A stretch of DNA of 57,998 nucleotides from Conidiobolus incongruus B7586. Taxonomy: Eukaryota; Entomophthoromycota; Entomophthoromycetes; Entomophthorales; Conidiobolaceae. The stretch is from contig JNEM01015577.1 in the NCBI GenBank assembly GCA_000697335.1, positions 1 through 57,998 on the forward strand, given 5' to 3'. Of this stretch, positions 1-11,666 are shown in pieces (within the stretch, counting starts at the first letter, position 1; every line of letters starts with the position of its first letter). Below the pieces are notes generated by a model, which did no database searches, had not been told where the DNA came from, and worked only from the letters and a program-made list of their open reading frames with translations. A program made the translations under genes and the position numbers.

Positions 1-1198
1 TATATATATATATTTAATTTTAATTATTTTTTTATTAAAATATTTTGATTTTAAAATTTATATTTATATTTAATTATACTTAAATTAGATTGTAATTATC
101 AAAAGGCTTTTATTTTTGTATTTTTGAAACTTAACTATAAACCCATTAAAATCATTTAAAACTTGTAAATAGCTTATAAAGATGGTGTTTTATTTAAAAC
201 TACTATATACCACTAGATTTATGATTTTAAAGTTAAAAAGAACATTATTTAAAATTTATTAAAATTTAAAAAACTGATTTCTATTGTTATTTTTTCACTT
301 ATTAATAAAATAAAAAAATATATTAAGAAATACCTTTTTATTTTTGTTAGAGAATTATTAAAGTAATTTAGTATTAATTATACAAGTATATTATATTTAC
401 TTAAGTTTAAACTTAAATTAATTAATAAAAATATAAAATAAATATCTTATAACTTAACAAAAGCTTAAAAGAAAACTAGAGTAACTATAGTTAAACTAAA
501 CTTATTAAAGAGTAATCAAAAACAAAAGTTTTTACAGTGAATATTTATAATTAATAAATTTTAAATTCTTTTATATTATCCTTTATCAAAAAATAAAACA
601 AGATATTAAGTTAAGTTAAATTAATCCCTTTTATAAATTCTAATGAATAAATACTTTAAATATAAGCAAATGTTAATTATTATAAAAAATTATAATAATA
701 TATAGTTTTCTTATTTAATACCTCAAGGAAAATCAATTAATAGTAGTTTATATATTATTTTTTTTAAATAAAATAATTTTTAAATGGTATTTTTAATATA
801 AATTAAAAACACTTATTATTTTACATGATAATTATAAAATATATAAAGTTAAAACAATAAAAGATTTTTTATAAAAAAAAATAAAGGGAGTTACTATATC
901 TAATATATTTACTTGATTATAACCTATATAATTATAATTGTTTTAGATAATTAAAAAAACAGCTTATAGGAAAAAAATTCCTGCAAACAAATTAAATTGG
1001 TTTGTAAAATATTAAATTTTAGTCTTTAATAAAAAGAATTGTTTTTTAGGTATTAGAAGCTTACTAAAAGTATAGAAAAAAGTTATTAATAATAAAAAAG
1101 GCTATTAATTTTATATCATTCATTAAATCTTATATATTATTTATTAATTTATTGGTTTAATTTTAATTTTAAAATTGTGTTATTATTTAATTTCTACA
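1..1198 (+). mobile_element. Tc1/mariner-like transposon, family 1, copy A (decayed, cut by window edge)
   Basis: Very AT-rich block that aligns along its length with the copies near 31.4, 32.9, 40.4 and 56.3 kb. The order of landmarks is the same: an N-terminal part near 60-500, a catalytic part with a decayed H-D-N-like stretch near 820-840, then a D-Y-N-like stretch near 915-935. The right end near 1176-1198 resembles the terminal repeat of the other copies. The left end lies at or beyond the window start. No open frame survives. It is a plain cut-and-paste DNA transposon relic. Confidence 0.6.
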
Positions 1199-1633
1199 CT
1201 AATAATATTAACTCTTAGAGAAAATAAGTAAAATTATATATTTGAGCTATAGCTAATATAATTTATTAATATTTTACCAAATTAAAATTTAGTAAAATAT
1301 TTATTCTAATAAAATTTGACTTATATACATATTGAAATAATTTATATTATTCAAAAATAATAAGAAAATATGGTGAAATATTGATCAAGTAATATATAAT
1401 TTTTTTATTATATTATTTCTTGATTAAATGCATTGTCATATATATTTAATGATATAAATATCAAATTGATATATAACAGTACTTTGAATAAATTTCAATA
1501 CTTGATATATCACAAATTGATCTTATATTTACTCTTAAAATTAATATAGTTAAAAAAATATGATCTTGATTTCCACAATCGAATATTAATATTTCAATAG
1601 AATATAGATCACTTCAGTTATATTGTATCCAAT
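1199..1633. other. Intergenic stretch between transposon copy A and a solo LTR
   Basis: AT-rich sequence with short imperfect palindromes around TTGATATAT-type words (1380-1520). I see no gene, tRNA or clear repeat in it. Confidence 0.4.
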
Positions 1634-1938
1634 TGATCAGAAATAACCTTATTAATCACTCAAGGAACTGCGATTATCACAATGAATCGAGAAGTCACAT
1701 TGGAGAACACCCATATCCTGAACTCTAATATAAGGTTATCATGATAGAACTAATAAACACATCTCTTTTATCTTCATTTCAAAAGTATTGAGTATTTACT
1801 TTATCCGCAGTGAATCATTTCACCTCATTTGGTTAACCCCATTAAGTTCTCATAACTCTGTGGTAACTTATCGTTTACCGCTGGCGATTTCCCGTTTAAG
1901 CACTTAAAACCTATTTCCTCCCAAAATTACAATCGTCA
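1634..1938 (-). mobile_element. Solo LTR, family R1, copy 1
   Basis: A 305-bp unit that, read on the minus strand, begins TGACGATTG and ends TTTCTGATCA, so it has TG...CA ends. It is flanked by a perfect 4-bp direct repeat CAAT (1630-1633 and 1939-1942). It aligns with a longer copy at 11667-12101 and a decayed copy near 49.2 kb. No internal retroelement region is attached, so it reads as a solo LTR left by recombination. The superfamily (Ty3 or Ty1 type) cannot be told from the LTR alone. Confidence 0.65.
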
Positions 1939-1942
1939 CAAT

Positions 1943-2659
1943 AATTTCAATGTTTAAATGAAACGCTTGAAGGAAAAGAGGTAAAATTAGATTAATTTTT
2001 TCATTATTCAAATCAATTTAAAAGATTTATTTTAATTGTAATTGAAAATTTATAAATATTAATTTGATAAAAATTATAAAGTATATCTTTATATTGAATC
2101 ATGATATTTAATTGTAAATATTAAAAATATTTTTATTTGTATCATAAATCAATAACAAATCAAAGATTAAAACTATAAATTTTCATTTGTGCACTATTAA
2201 TAAAATAATTGAAATATTAATTTTATTTGAACTATAGATTTAATTTTAAATTTTTAATATAAATAATTTATTTGTTTATTATTAAATTTATTTTTCATAG
2301 TTTGTTATAACATAATGATATCATTGATTCACTATTATCCATAATTGAAAAATTTATTAATGTTTATTAATAGTTAATTATCTTTTTTTAGGATAATCAA
2401 TCAAAAAATAAGTTTTTATTTATTCAATCAATTAGTTATCAAATTGGATTTTCATTAAATTAATTAATTCTGTTGATAAATATTTGTTAGATATTTAATT
2501 AGTTTAATACCATTTATATTTAAAAATACTTTTAATTCTTGTGAAAAAATTTTAAAAATAACCTAAATCATATTTAGTAAAATGTTAATTACAGGTTAAG
2601 CGAATTGGTTGAATTAATAATCATAATTTAATAATCAATTTTTTCATTTTTTTATTCAA
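1943..2659. other. Downstream flank of UGT1
   Basis: AT-rich spacer between the solo LTR and the UGT1 stop codon. No gene seen. Confidence 0.4.
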
Positions 2660-4321
2660 TTATTCATCTTTCACTTTAGATTGTGAAGTTAGAATACATT
2701 TTTTAAGTAGCTTGAATGTAATAGATAAAATAATTACTATTGTAATTAAAGTGAAGCCTACTACAGTAAGTAAAATATCAATCTTATTCGCTTTGATAAA
2801 AGACATTCTGGAATCTGCTTGCATAAAAGGTTCCAATTCACAAGGAATTTCAAATGGTTTGGGGACTTTAGTCTTTCTACAAATCTTAGCAGATTGTGCA
2901 TAATATTCCAAAAATTTTGCATTGCTTTCGCGTTGGTCGTTTAAGAAATGACTGAGTGATTGCATATGCTTAATTTTGGACTGGAGCTCATGATTATCGT
3001 CTCTAGTCAATTCTTTAATCTTATTGAAAATCTCATTGGAGTCAGTTTCCAAGATTTGAACCAAGTCGCCAATACCTCGATTCTTAAGCAATCGACCATT
3101 ACGAGGCTGGTCTCCAAACATTGGGATAACTAGAACAGGTGTTCCAAAGTGTATGGCTTCGTGAGAACTTTCGATTCCTCCATGAGATAGGAACAATCTA
3201 GTGTTAGGATGTTGTAAAATTGAAATTTGAGGAGCCCATTTGATAATTTTAATAAAAGGATTCGTTCCCTCTAAAATACTCTTTGTTGAATATGTCTTGG
3301 AGTTGATAGTATATGTTTCTGGGAAATCCTCAGCTCTAGTTTCTGTTAATGCCCACAATACTCCATCAATGGAGTTATTGTCTATTGCTAATTGCATCGC
3401 ACCAAGAAGTTTTTGAATAAAGTGTCTACTTAGAATTACACTGGATCCAAATGCCGTGTACATGGTCTTGTGTGTATCTAAAAATTCTTGTAATTCTGTA
3501 TCTAACCCAGGTTTGTGCTCGTCAATTACAGGTCCAATTAATCTCAAGGTAGTGGGAATGGGCCTAGGTTCGTCGAATCCGATGTATGTATTAGTGACTT
3601 TGAATACACTGTCGAACGCTCCAAAAGGATTGGAATGATGTCGGACGCCAAATTTTGATCGAATTTTGTTCATTGATTGACCCATTAACTTAAAATTGTC
3701 CTTAACGAAAATCGAATTAATTATAGTTTGTTTAAAGCGCTGATAAAAGCTTAGCGATTCGGTAGTTAGCGAACCATCTAAATCATTAGTGATGAATGGC
3801 GCATCTGCAATCCCCATAATCAATCCTTGAAAACCTACAATTACTGGAATGCTATGTTTCCTAGCGGCATCGGAGCATACTACTGAAAAAAAGTCACAGA
3901 TGATTAGATCCACTTCTTGAGACTTGAATAATTGTTCATAGTTTTCGAATGAGTCTTCATACAATTCAACTAGGACTTTGCTCAAAAACTTTGACCATAT
4001 AAGGTTCGGATTCTTGATAAAATCGTCAAATTTCACCGATTTCATAACATTAATAGGGTCAACTGCAGTACCTCCAACGTCATAGAATGTGTAATTATAT
4101 GGTTTATTGAACCTTTGATTACCTCCAGGTGCTGCATAAGTAATGTGGTGACCTCGATCTCTTAGAACATTTGATATCTCTAAAAGGTATTTGATATGAC
4201 TTCTACTACCGAACGTTGATGAAATCACTATATTCAAAGGTTCAACAACATTTTGGATAGTTGAATAGGTGGGTATAGGAATAAATGCCAAACTGCTCAA
4301 TAACAAATTGGATAACCTCAT
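2660..4321 (-). CDS. UDP-glycosyltransferase UGT1 (divergent member, ER membrane)
   Basis: A 553-residue GT-B family 1 glycosyltransferase, expected to move a sugar from a UDP-sugar to a small lipophilic acceptor in the ER lumen. Seen: hydrophobic signal peptide (about 1-20); GSRSHIKYLLEI, which puts the likely catalytic His at 42; DLIICDF with the partner Asp near 143; IKWAPQ, then FLSHGGIESSHEAIHFGTP and GDQPRNG of the UDP-sugar signature (roughly 360-415); a membrane segment about 513-541; and a Lys-rich tail ending KVKDE. It is the most divergent of the eight paralogues: the region written WGGL in most others is WALTE here, and its signature has SSHEAIH rather than SIYESL. It most resembles pseudogene A. 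Intronless. A TATA-like box lies 58-65 nt upstream. Donor and acceptor are unknown. Confidence 0.93.
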   Translation of the reverse strand: MRLSNLLLSSLAFIPIPTYSTIQNVVEPLNIVISSTFGSRSHIKYLLEISNVLRDRGHHITYAAPGGNQRFNKPYNYTFYDVGGTAVDPINVMKSVKFDDFIKNPNLIWSKFLSKVLVELYEDSFENYEQLFKSQEVDLIICDFFSVVCSDAARKHSIPVIVGFQGLIMGIADAPFITNDLDGSLTTESLSFYQRFKQTIINSIFVKDNFKLMGQSMNKIRSKFGVRHHSNPFGAFDSVFKVTNTYIGFDEPRPIPTTLRLIGPVIDEHKPGLDTELQEFLDTHKTMYTAFGSSVILSRHFIQKLLGAMQLAIDNNSIDGVLWALTETRAEDFPETYTINSKTYSTKSILEGTNPFIKIIKWAPQISILQHPNTRLFLSHGGIESSHEAIHFGTPVLVIPMFGDQPRNGRLLKNRGIGDLVQILETDSNEIFNKIKELTRDDNHELQSKIKHMQSLSHFLNDQRESNAKFLEYYAQSAKICRKTKVPKPFEIPCELEPFMQADSRMSFIKANKIDILLTVVGFTLITIVIILSITFKLLKKCILTSQSKVKDE

Positions 4322-4378
4322 TTCAATTAATTGATATTTATATTTTGTTATACTTGCAAATTCATGTTAATCACGATC

Positions 4379-4386
4379 TATATATA
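4379..4386 (-). promoter_or_regulatory. TATA-like box of UGT1
   Basis: TATATATA on the minus strand, 58-65 nt upstream of the UGT1 ATG, matching the spacing seen in the other seven UGT genes. Confidence 0.5.
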
Positions 4387-4926
4387 CCAAAAAAATTATT
4401 CACCAGTAACAGAAAATATTGAAATAGGCCAGAAATTTATAAAATGCACATAAATAATTTGGATCTGATAATATTTTAAAATGAAATTCGATTTAATTGC
4501 TAGCAATTAGTTATATGACAATATCATGAAATTACTAATCAATTTGAGGCGAATTTCATGCAAGCTGGTTAGTAGTTAAATCCCGAAATTTCAAACTATA
4601 ACAACAAATTAATGTTGTTTCAAGCCAACATTGGTTGATTTCATTTCACTCATAAATATATTTAATAATTAATTAATTTGATATCGGTTAGAAGAAATAA
4701 AATTGGGTTTGAGCTATAAACTCTAATTTGATAATCAGTATCCGATTTTTGGACAAAGTTAATTCAGAGCCCTTATTCCAATATAATCAATCTGCAATTA
4801 TTTTAGGATTGATTTGATAGCCAATATTTCCTATCATGTGAATTTTTGTTGAAGGTGATTGATAGTTATATTGGTAGATGTTGCTATTTTTAGAAAAACA
4901 AGTTGAATTAGATTGTATGGTTATAA
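4387..4926. other. Upstream region of UGT1
   Basis: Spacer between the UGT1 core promoter and the solo LTR. It holds short AT-rich repeats around CAATTTGA and AATTTCATG words. No gene seen. Confidence 0.4.
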
Positions 4927-4930
4927 CTAT

Positions 4931-5264
4931 TGTCGCGGATCGGGAGGTCCGCTCGCCTTTCAATTTTAACCGTCCGTCAAGATTCCAGATGTAATCCACT
5001 CACAAATATCAGGAACAACCCTTGCACAATGGAAAATTCCAGACTATAGCAGAAGCTGGAGCCTCAACACATTGGCCAAGGATCAACCACACTATAAAAT
5101 AGTCACTGGACAGATATTTGCTGAGGGATCACTTCGATCAGGGCCAAGCCCTAGATCTTGCTATTTTAATAAAACTCCTCTAAAGTATCTAGTTAGCCAT
5201 CTTTGGCCCGTTTCATCGAGCTCACGTGATCTTTATCGCAAGACTACTTCCCAGAAGCCTTGCA
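4931..5264 (-). mobile_element. Solo LTR, 334 bp, family L (copy 2)
   Basis: A GC-richer island in AT-rich DNA. Read on the minus strand it starts TGCAAGGCTTCTGGGAAG and ends TCCGCGACA (TG...CA), with a perfect 4-bp target duplication CTAT at 4927-4930 and 5265-5268. Its last 22 bases form a hairpin: 5-bp stem GCGGA/TCCGC, 8-nt loop, then GACA. The solo LTR at 8546-8879 has the same length and the same terminal architecture but a different sequence. It holds no protein-coding part; open frames crossing it are chance. Confidence 0.7.
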
Positions 5265-5268
5265 CTAT

Positions 5269-6072
5269 ATATTAGCTACTTGCAATTAACCAAACTACAA
5301 TTTATCAGTTATAATTTATTTGATAATTTAATTTTACCAAACTATTAAAATTTTAATTTTCAGCTATCATGATATTATTAATATATTTCAATTTTTAATT
5401 TTAATTTTAATTATTGAAATAATTAAATTTTACTCAAATACAAAATTTATGAAATAATAATTTTAACATTCAAATAACCGAGAGCAGAATTGATAAATAA
5501 TATATTTATTAATAACTTTAACCAAATTTATTCAAATTACTGTCAAAATTGATCTACAATTGTTTTTAACATTAAAAATCATTTATATTCCGCATTCTTG
5601 TATTATTGGTTGCATTACAACTATATAATTTACTTAATTATTAAGAAGGATTAAATAAAAGTAACAAATGAATTCTTAAAAAAGAATTAATAGTTAATAA
5701 AACCAATTAAATTATCTTTAGGTTTGAGAATTTCCTTTTTTAGTCATGGTATATAGTATATAGTATTTAATAACAAAAACTATAATATTAACATCAAAAA
5801 TGAACTTTAATCTAAAAGAAATTTCCAGTTGATTTTGTATTTGTCAGTCTAACACAATTAATCTAATGAAATTCAGAAAAGCTTGAATCAGCGTAAACAC
5901 CTTGATAAACATCACTCCTCTATAATTACTACAGTATTTTGTGTCCAAACTATAATTCCAAAGATCTGTTTTTTATCTATCTTCATAAGTATAATAATAT
6001 TTCCCAAAATTTCAAATTAAATTATTTAAATTTATTCTCCCTAAATTAAAAAGTTTTCTAATATTATACATA
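5269..6072. other. Intergenic stretch upstream of UGT pseudogene A
   Basis: AT-rich spacer. No gene, tRNA or clear repeat seen. Confidence 0.4.
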
Positions 6073-8030
6073 ATGAATTTTGAAATAATTAAATATATTT
6101 TGTTGTTTTTGATAACAATACATAATATTGCTAATTCATTTAACCGAGACTTATACATTCAATTTTAAGATAGTTTTCAAAAAATATTAGAATTTTAAAT
6201 ATCATAATGAATAACATTGAATAGCATAGGAATTAGGACCGAATTTTGTAAACGACAAATCAGAAAATTTTAATTATTATATCAAGAATTATAACTAGTC
6301 TAACCATGTAAAATATTCAAAGGAACTAAACTAGCTTATACTCCATTAAATCAATTAGAACATACTTTTTTCATTAATTCAATTCATAATAGCCATCTTT
6401 ATGGAGAATTATTCTTTGATATGTATTCTGAATATATGAGAACAGTAGATTATTCTGAAGAAAATGATCAAAGTTGAATGATTTTAATTTTATATATTTT
6501 TATGGTTATATATAACAATAATACTTAAAAGTAATGAACAGAAAAATTCAAGTTAGAAAATATTTTATTAGGTTACCCAGAAATACATTTATCATCATTT
6601 ATAACATCAAAACAAGACACGGTTGAATTATTGAATATCGTGTTATCATTAATATTGAAGGTAGAAAACATATTAATAGCCTATTAAAAATTTTCAACAT
6701 TTTATGTAATATAAAGCATGATATTAATTATGTATCTCCTCGAGACAATCTGAAATTTAATAAATCATATAACTATTCTCTTGATAACATTGGAGGTAGT
6801 ATTTTGTACATTAAGGAAACTATTAAATTTTTCAGTCTTAAACAAGTGATGGAGAAAAGGAATAGTATTATACCCGAGCATTTCGCCAAGGTTCTAGTGC
6901 AGCAATACTAATACAATTTTGAAAACTACCCCATAGTTTTCAATCCTAGAAGCGGATTTGATTATTTGCAATTCATATTAATGACTTGTGCTCAGATGCC
7001 ACTAGAAATCATGGTATTACCATCGTGATAGGGTTCCAATGGTTGGAAGAGTTCTATTTATTACCAATACAATATACAGTTCTTCAACAAATACCGGAAC
7101 ATTGAGTTTTTATCTACTCTTCAAGCTAGCAATTTTTGATCCTACATTCATGGTCTACACTTTCGTGACCATTGGTCGAGTGGTGAATCGAGTTAAGGAA
7201 ATTTAGAATACTTCACAACCCTAATCCAATTTATGTACTTGACAAAATTTTGGATATTGTCAACACTCACATTGGATTTAATGACTCACACTCAATTCCA
7301 GCTGCTTTAAAACTGGTTGATTCTGTAATGGATAATCACATACCAGATTTAGAACCAGAATTGAAGCAATTTTTAAATACTTCAAAACAATATATGTTGC
7401 TTTAGGTTTCAGTGTAATATCGAGTCAGAATATTTTGCTAAAATTGAGCTATGTAATCCATTTAGTAATTGATAATGATGTAATCTCTTTAGTGTTGTGA
7501 GGATTGGGAAAAACCAAGTGAACTCCAAAACATATACAAATAAAAGTATTATATACGGAGGTTACCATCGTATTAAAACGTTCAAATCGGCTCCGCAAAC
7601 TTTGATTTTAAATCATCTCAACGCCGTATTGTTCCTATTCCACTGCGAAGATGAAAGCGTTCACAAAGGTATACACTCTGGAATTCACATCTTAGTCATG
7701 CTAATATATGGCGACCAATCGCACAAAGCAACTCTCGGGAACCTACAGTTTTGAAACCAACCCTAACCTCATGAATACAAAAACAAAAATTTACAAGAAA
7801 TGTTTATTTTCTATTACAAACTAATGTGAAATATATTCAATTTTGTTAGTAACTATAATAATAGCAAACCTGAAGAAACTGGGAACTCTTGGAATATTAC
7901 TTGTTTTGCAAAAACTATTTCAAAAGCAAGCTTGTTAAACCTGAAAATTTTGTGTGAGATAAAGTCCTATGTACAGGCTAATGCTAGAGTGTCACTCTTC
8001 AAAGCTTATTTGATACCCTGTTAAATTTTG
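6073..8030 (+). pseudogene. UGT pseudogene A (UGT1-like)
   Basis: A broken host UGT gene. It begins with an ATG and a hydrophobic leader (MNFEIIKYILLFLITIHN) and ends with a stretch readable as LCEIKSYVQANARVSLFKAY, matching UGT1 PCELEPFMQADSRMSFIKAN. In between, frame shifts and stops interrupt it repeatedly. The longest surviving part (about 7497-7754) reads FKSAPQTLILNHLNAVLFLF, then ESVHKGIHSG and YGDQS, an eroded WAPQ / FLSHGG / DQP signature in which the His-Gly-Gly is lost. SVHKGIH against SSHEAIH in UGT1 makes it a sister of UGT1 rather than of the other UGTs. It cannot encode an active enzyme. Confidence 0.85.
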
Positions 8031-8377
8031 TAGTTAACAGATACAATGTTACAATATAAGTTTACAATTTACAAAATTAGATAGAGATTATTGGAAATCC
8101 TTCGGAAGACAAAGGAGAGAAAATAAATTAATAAAATTATTAGTCCATTTCTAAATTAATATTTTAGTCTTATTAAATATTATTGTAAAAAGAAAGAATA
8201 TATCCAAAATTTTAATTTTGAAAATAAAATTATATATTATTCTACTCAAATTAAATTTTGAAAATTTACATTAATATTGTAAAAAATTTGATTTCGTATA
8301 TTTTAATGAAACTGAAAAAATAAATTAATATTAAGTATTTTACTAAAAATGATAAAAATAAATTTGAAAAGATATCA

Positions 8378-8458
8378 CGACAAGAGCAGGATTTGAACCT
8401 ACGCGGGAAATCCCATGTGCTTTCTAGGCACACGCCTTAACCACTCGGCCATCTTGTC
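8378..8458 (-). tRNA. tRNA-Ser(AGA)
   Basis: An 81-nt tRNA on the minus strand. Acceptor stem GACAAGA/TCTTGTC pairs fully. The D-arm has GGCCGAGTGGTTAAGGC, the anticodon loop CTAGAAA gives anticodon AGA, the variable arm is long as expected for Ser, and the T-loop is GTTCAAATC. A T-run (CTTTTC) follows within 15 nt as a Pol III terminator. It is identical to the copy at 18738-18818. It lies between the convergent UGT pseudogenes A and B. Confidence 0.95.
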
Positions 8459-8545
8459 CTAATTAATTTATAATGTATTCAGTCATAATATCCACTTTCC
8501 TACCTGAATAATATTTTTATTTAAAATCTATTTTCTATAAAATAC

Positions 8546-8879
8546 TGACACTGGCTGGGAAGTCAAGTGTCCAATAACTTTTAATTAAATAGTCGTCTTC
8601 CGGGACGGCACCTGTTTGGTGATATAAAAGAGGTAATTTATTGTTTAACCCGGATTATTGGGCTGTACCCTAGGAAGAGGACCGACGTGATAACTTGGTT
8701 GTAGTCTTCAAATCTATGGTTTGTTTGACGTGTCTTCCCAGCGTACGAACCGTACGTCGGATGGAAGGATTGATTGCATTGCTCGGGTGTATTTTGTGGT
8801 CACGTTGCAGGTGGATCTGTGAAGGGGTTCTGGAATGAATTGAATTGTTAAGGACGAACGGGTTCTCCGGCCCGTGACA
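8546..8879 (+). mobile_element. Solo LTR, 334 bp, family L (copy 1)
   Basis: A GC-richer island starting TGACACTGGCTGGGAAG and ending CCCGTGACA, with a perfect 4-bp duplication ATAC at 8542-8545 and 8880-8883. It contains a TATA-like word (GATATAAAAGAGG near 8620). The last 22 bases form a hairpin: ACGGG/CCCGT stem, 8-nt loop, GACA. It begins 88 bp upstream of the tRNA-Ser 5' end, a position typical of retroelements that target Pol III genes. The base composition contrasts with its AT-rich surroundings, which suggests it is fairly recent. No internal region is present. Confidence 0.75.
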
Positions 8880-8883
8880 ATAC

Positions 8884-9229
8884 CATTATTTTTTCCACAT
8901 AATTATTTCAATTTTTAATCTTTTCATTCAATATATAATTTTTATTATTTTCCAAATAATTTAAATATCCATTATTTTTAATTAACCTTTTTTAAATTAT
9001 TCATTTCAACTCATTATTATTTTATTTTAATTCATATTTCAATGTTTAATAGATAGTAATGTTAATTTCAAATAATACGCCTATAAAAACTTAATTTTAT
9101 ATTATATATATATGTTCATATATCCACTTTTCAATTCAACTATTGTAAAGAATTTTAATAAATGTTAAAAATAGTCGTAATATAAATATTTGAATTCATA
9201 TAAATCATATAAAGGTATTTTAAATATTC
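8884..9229. other. Spacer between the solo LTR and UGT pseudogene B
   Basis: Low-complexity AT-rich sequence. No gene seen. Confidence 0.4.
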
Positions 9230-10750
9230 CTCCTTTTGTTTAACTTCAGTTGTCTTGAAAAATCTAGCGACATATTTAAAGGCACTAGACCTAAAAGCAC
9301 TAAAATGTTTTAATGAGATGATTATAACAATTACGTAAATATCATACTAGTTGGTATTATAACTAGGCATTGGGTAGACCAAAGACAAAAAAGGCTTCAT
9401 TTCATGATGGATTTCCAAAGATTCCAGGGGATTATAGCGCTTGCAGTTTTGGGCACTGTACGCATACGTTTCTATCAAGTCCACGGCCATAGATTTACGC
9501 TGGTTAATGAATTTGGCAGGAGTTGGAGGTTGTTGGAATCGAGCGATTTAACTAAATTGGAATATATGATTTTGTCCCTTATCGTCGGTCATTAGATAGT
9601 CCCCTACGCTGATGTTTGTAACTAGCATCACGTTGCGTGGTTGGTTCCCAAGAAATGGCATGAATAGCACTGGTGTTCCGGATCTTAATGATCCACAAAT
9701 ACTATCCAGACCTCTGTGAGTGGAATAATTTTATACCGAGGCGTTGCAAAATAGATTCTTGAAGAGCCCAGTTCAATAACATAATATGATCGTGATTGTT
9801 GCTTAACATTGCTTCAGTGATGCATTCTTTCGAGCCTAACTTAAAGGCTTTGGTAATGTGGTCGCGCTTGGTGTTGGCTAACCTTCGCCGCTAAGTACCG
9901 TCGACGATCTATTCACTCAAAGCTCGTCGGAAGCGTTGAAGTAATTTTTCCGCTAGTTCGAGTCTCAAGTGCACTAAGGAACAAAATGTAACATACAGTA
10001 CTATCGAGTGATTATCGAGAAATGATTTGAAATCTTCTGGAATGGGTGGAATGGTTTCATGCATTATGGGACTAATTATATACATTTGGGATGGGATCTT
10101 GCGAAAAATTGCAAAACTGATGTAAACGTTAGCAATAACGAGACCAAATTCGCTAAATACCGGAAGTGAACGCTTCAGGGACGTTGCGCTTTCTTTTAAA
10201 GGCTCCAAGTATTTGATCAAAAGAATAAATATCATAAGCATAATGATTGCATCAATTATAGTATTTTTAAATTTTTGTAAGGATATGTAGTGTTCAATGG
10301 TATCAGGTTCCAATATGCCTCTCATATTCATATAACTAGTAAGCATCAAATTGAAGAGAGATTGACAGCCGATGACTATTGATAAAATGCGCATAGCAGC
10401 TCACTCACTTCAACTCTTTGAAGCATAATTACAAATCATTAAATCGGGCCAGTGCTCTCTACAATAACTTTCATACCCTTTACAAGAATTCTTATAAATG
10501 TCTAAGATTGTATAAATAAGGCTATCCATACCCTTGGCAACGGTGTCCTTAGAAGTGAAGAGTTTCATATAACAAAACTCGGTATTGTTCATAATGACCT
10601 TATAGTCATCAGTAAAACTTTGAAATTGGTCCGTTTATATGTGTGTAATATTGTGGCTCTTTTGATCCAAAACTTAAGCGATTTCTAAAAGATATTCCAC
10701 CTAAGGCTTGCAATGAGAGTAGTGGCTATAGCAATTTTTAATGGTTATTG
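9230..10750 (-). pseudogene. UGT pseudogene B
   Basis: A broken host UGT gene on the minus strand. Recognisable pieces in order: PLKIAIATTLIASLRW near 10730 (eroded start of the acceptor domain, where the SRSHIKYL catalytic His is gone); TSKDTVAKGMDSLIYTILD and PDLMICNYA (about 10410-10592); a 161-codon open stretch (9909-10394) with IFRKIPSQMYIISP and VLYVTFCSLVHLRLELAEKL; and ETYAYSAQNC with EMKP near 9390-9480. Several frame shifts separate the pieces, and the donor-binding signature region (about 9600-9900) is badly eroded. Its best-preserved parts resemble UGT2-UGT8, not UGT1. Confidence 0.85.
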
Positions 10751-11494
10751 AATTTTGACATTTTTATTAGCAGTATCAAAATATTATAATTATTGAATAG
10801 TAAATTTATTATTGATAAATTGTAATTTTATTAATTTTGAGACTAATATCATTCTCCATTCATTTGATCAGCCAATAATACCATTAGACTAATATTTGGG
10901 ATCACTAAGTTCCATAATAAATTTTCTTTTAGTTTATTTAAATTAAAAACTCATAAAATTATTATAATTAAATTAATCTGATAATTTGATATAATTATAT
11001 TTTTTAGATTACCGAATTATGCCTAGTTAAAAAGATCCATAATGATATTACAAAGCCAATTACCTTTATTCTATACTTAATGGAGTTTTATAATACAGGA
11101 ATTATTAGAAAATTTGACTTCAGTAGTTGAAATCAGGTAAAAACTACTAAATTTGTAAATTTTAAAGTCCAAATTTTTTGATAGTTTATAATCAAAGTAT
11201 TAATAAAATTAAAAGTCATGAGAAACTACTTTAAATAACTTATTTTAATAATTTTTGTTAGTAATTTTTATAAATTTCCACTCATATTTAATTGTTGAAA
11301 TAATCATTTTGAATAATTATTAAAGTCATTTTGATTTAATTGTTTTAATAATTATTCTATTTTGTAACTATAATTAACAATCATAGTAGATCTGTAAAGT
11401 GAAAGACATTTTAAATAATAACTAATTATTATATGAATACAGCGTCAAACCATTTGTAAGCGTTTGAAGAGAATTCGAAACCAAGTATAGGATT
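10751..11494. other. Intergenic stretch
   Basis: AT-rich spacer upstream of pseudogene B. No gene seen. Confidence 0.4.
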
Positions 11495-11573
11495 ATACAT
11501 TGGTGGTGAATCAAACCCCGATCTATTGGGTGCAGGGCTGTAGCTATACCACTTAAACATCGTTACTTTATTT
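11495..11573 (-). pseudogene. tRNA-like relic
   Basis: On the minus strand, AAGTGGTATAGCTACAG resembles a tRNA D-arm/A-box and GGGGTTTGATTC resembles a T-arm/B-box at tRNA-like spacing, with a possible loop CTGCACC between them. The T-stem and acceptor pairings are poor, so this is at best a decayed tRNA or the head of a tRNA-derived repeat. Anticodon and identity are uncertain. Confidence 0.3.
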
Positions 11574-11666
11574 ACTAACAATATGGCCAAAAAAATAAAA
11601 CTAAAATTTGTAAAACTTGATAATTAAATTTCAAACTCTAAACTTTGAATTTTTTTACATTTCAAT

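Noticed and set aside
5072-5275. 67-codon open frame in a GC-richer patch
   Set aside because: It lies almost wholly inside a solo LTR with a clean target duplication, and the translation has no recognisable motif.
9404-9595. Plus-strand open frame of 63 codons
   Set aside because: It is the antisense of the C-terminal part of UGT pseudogene B.
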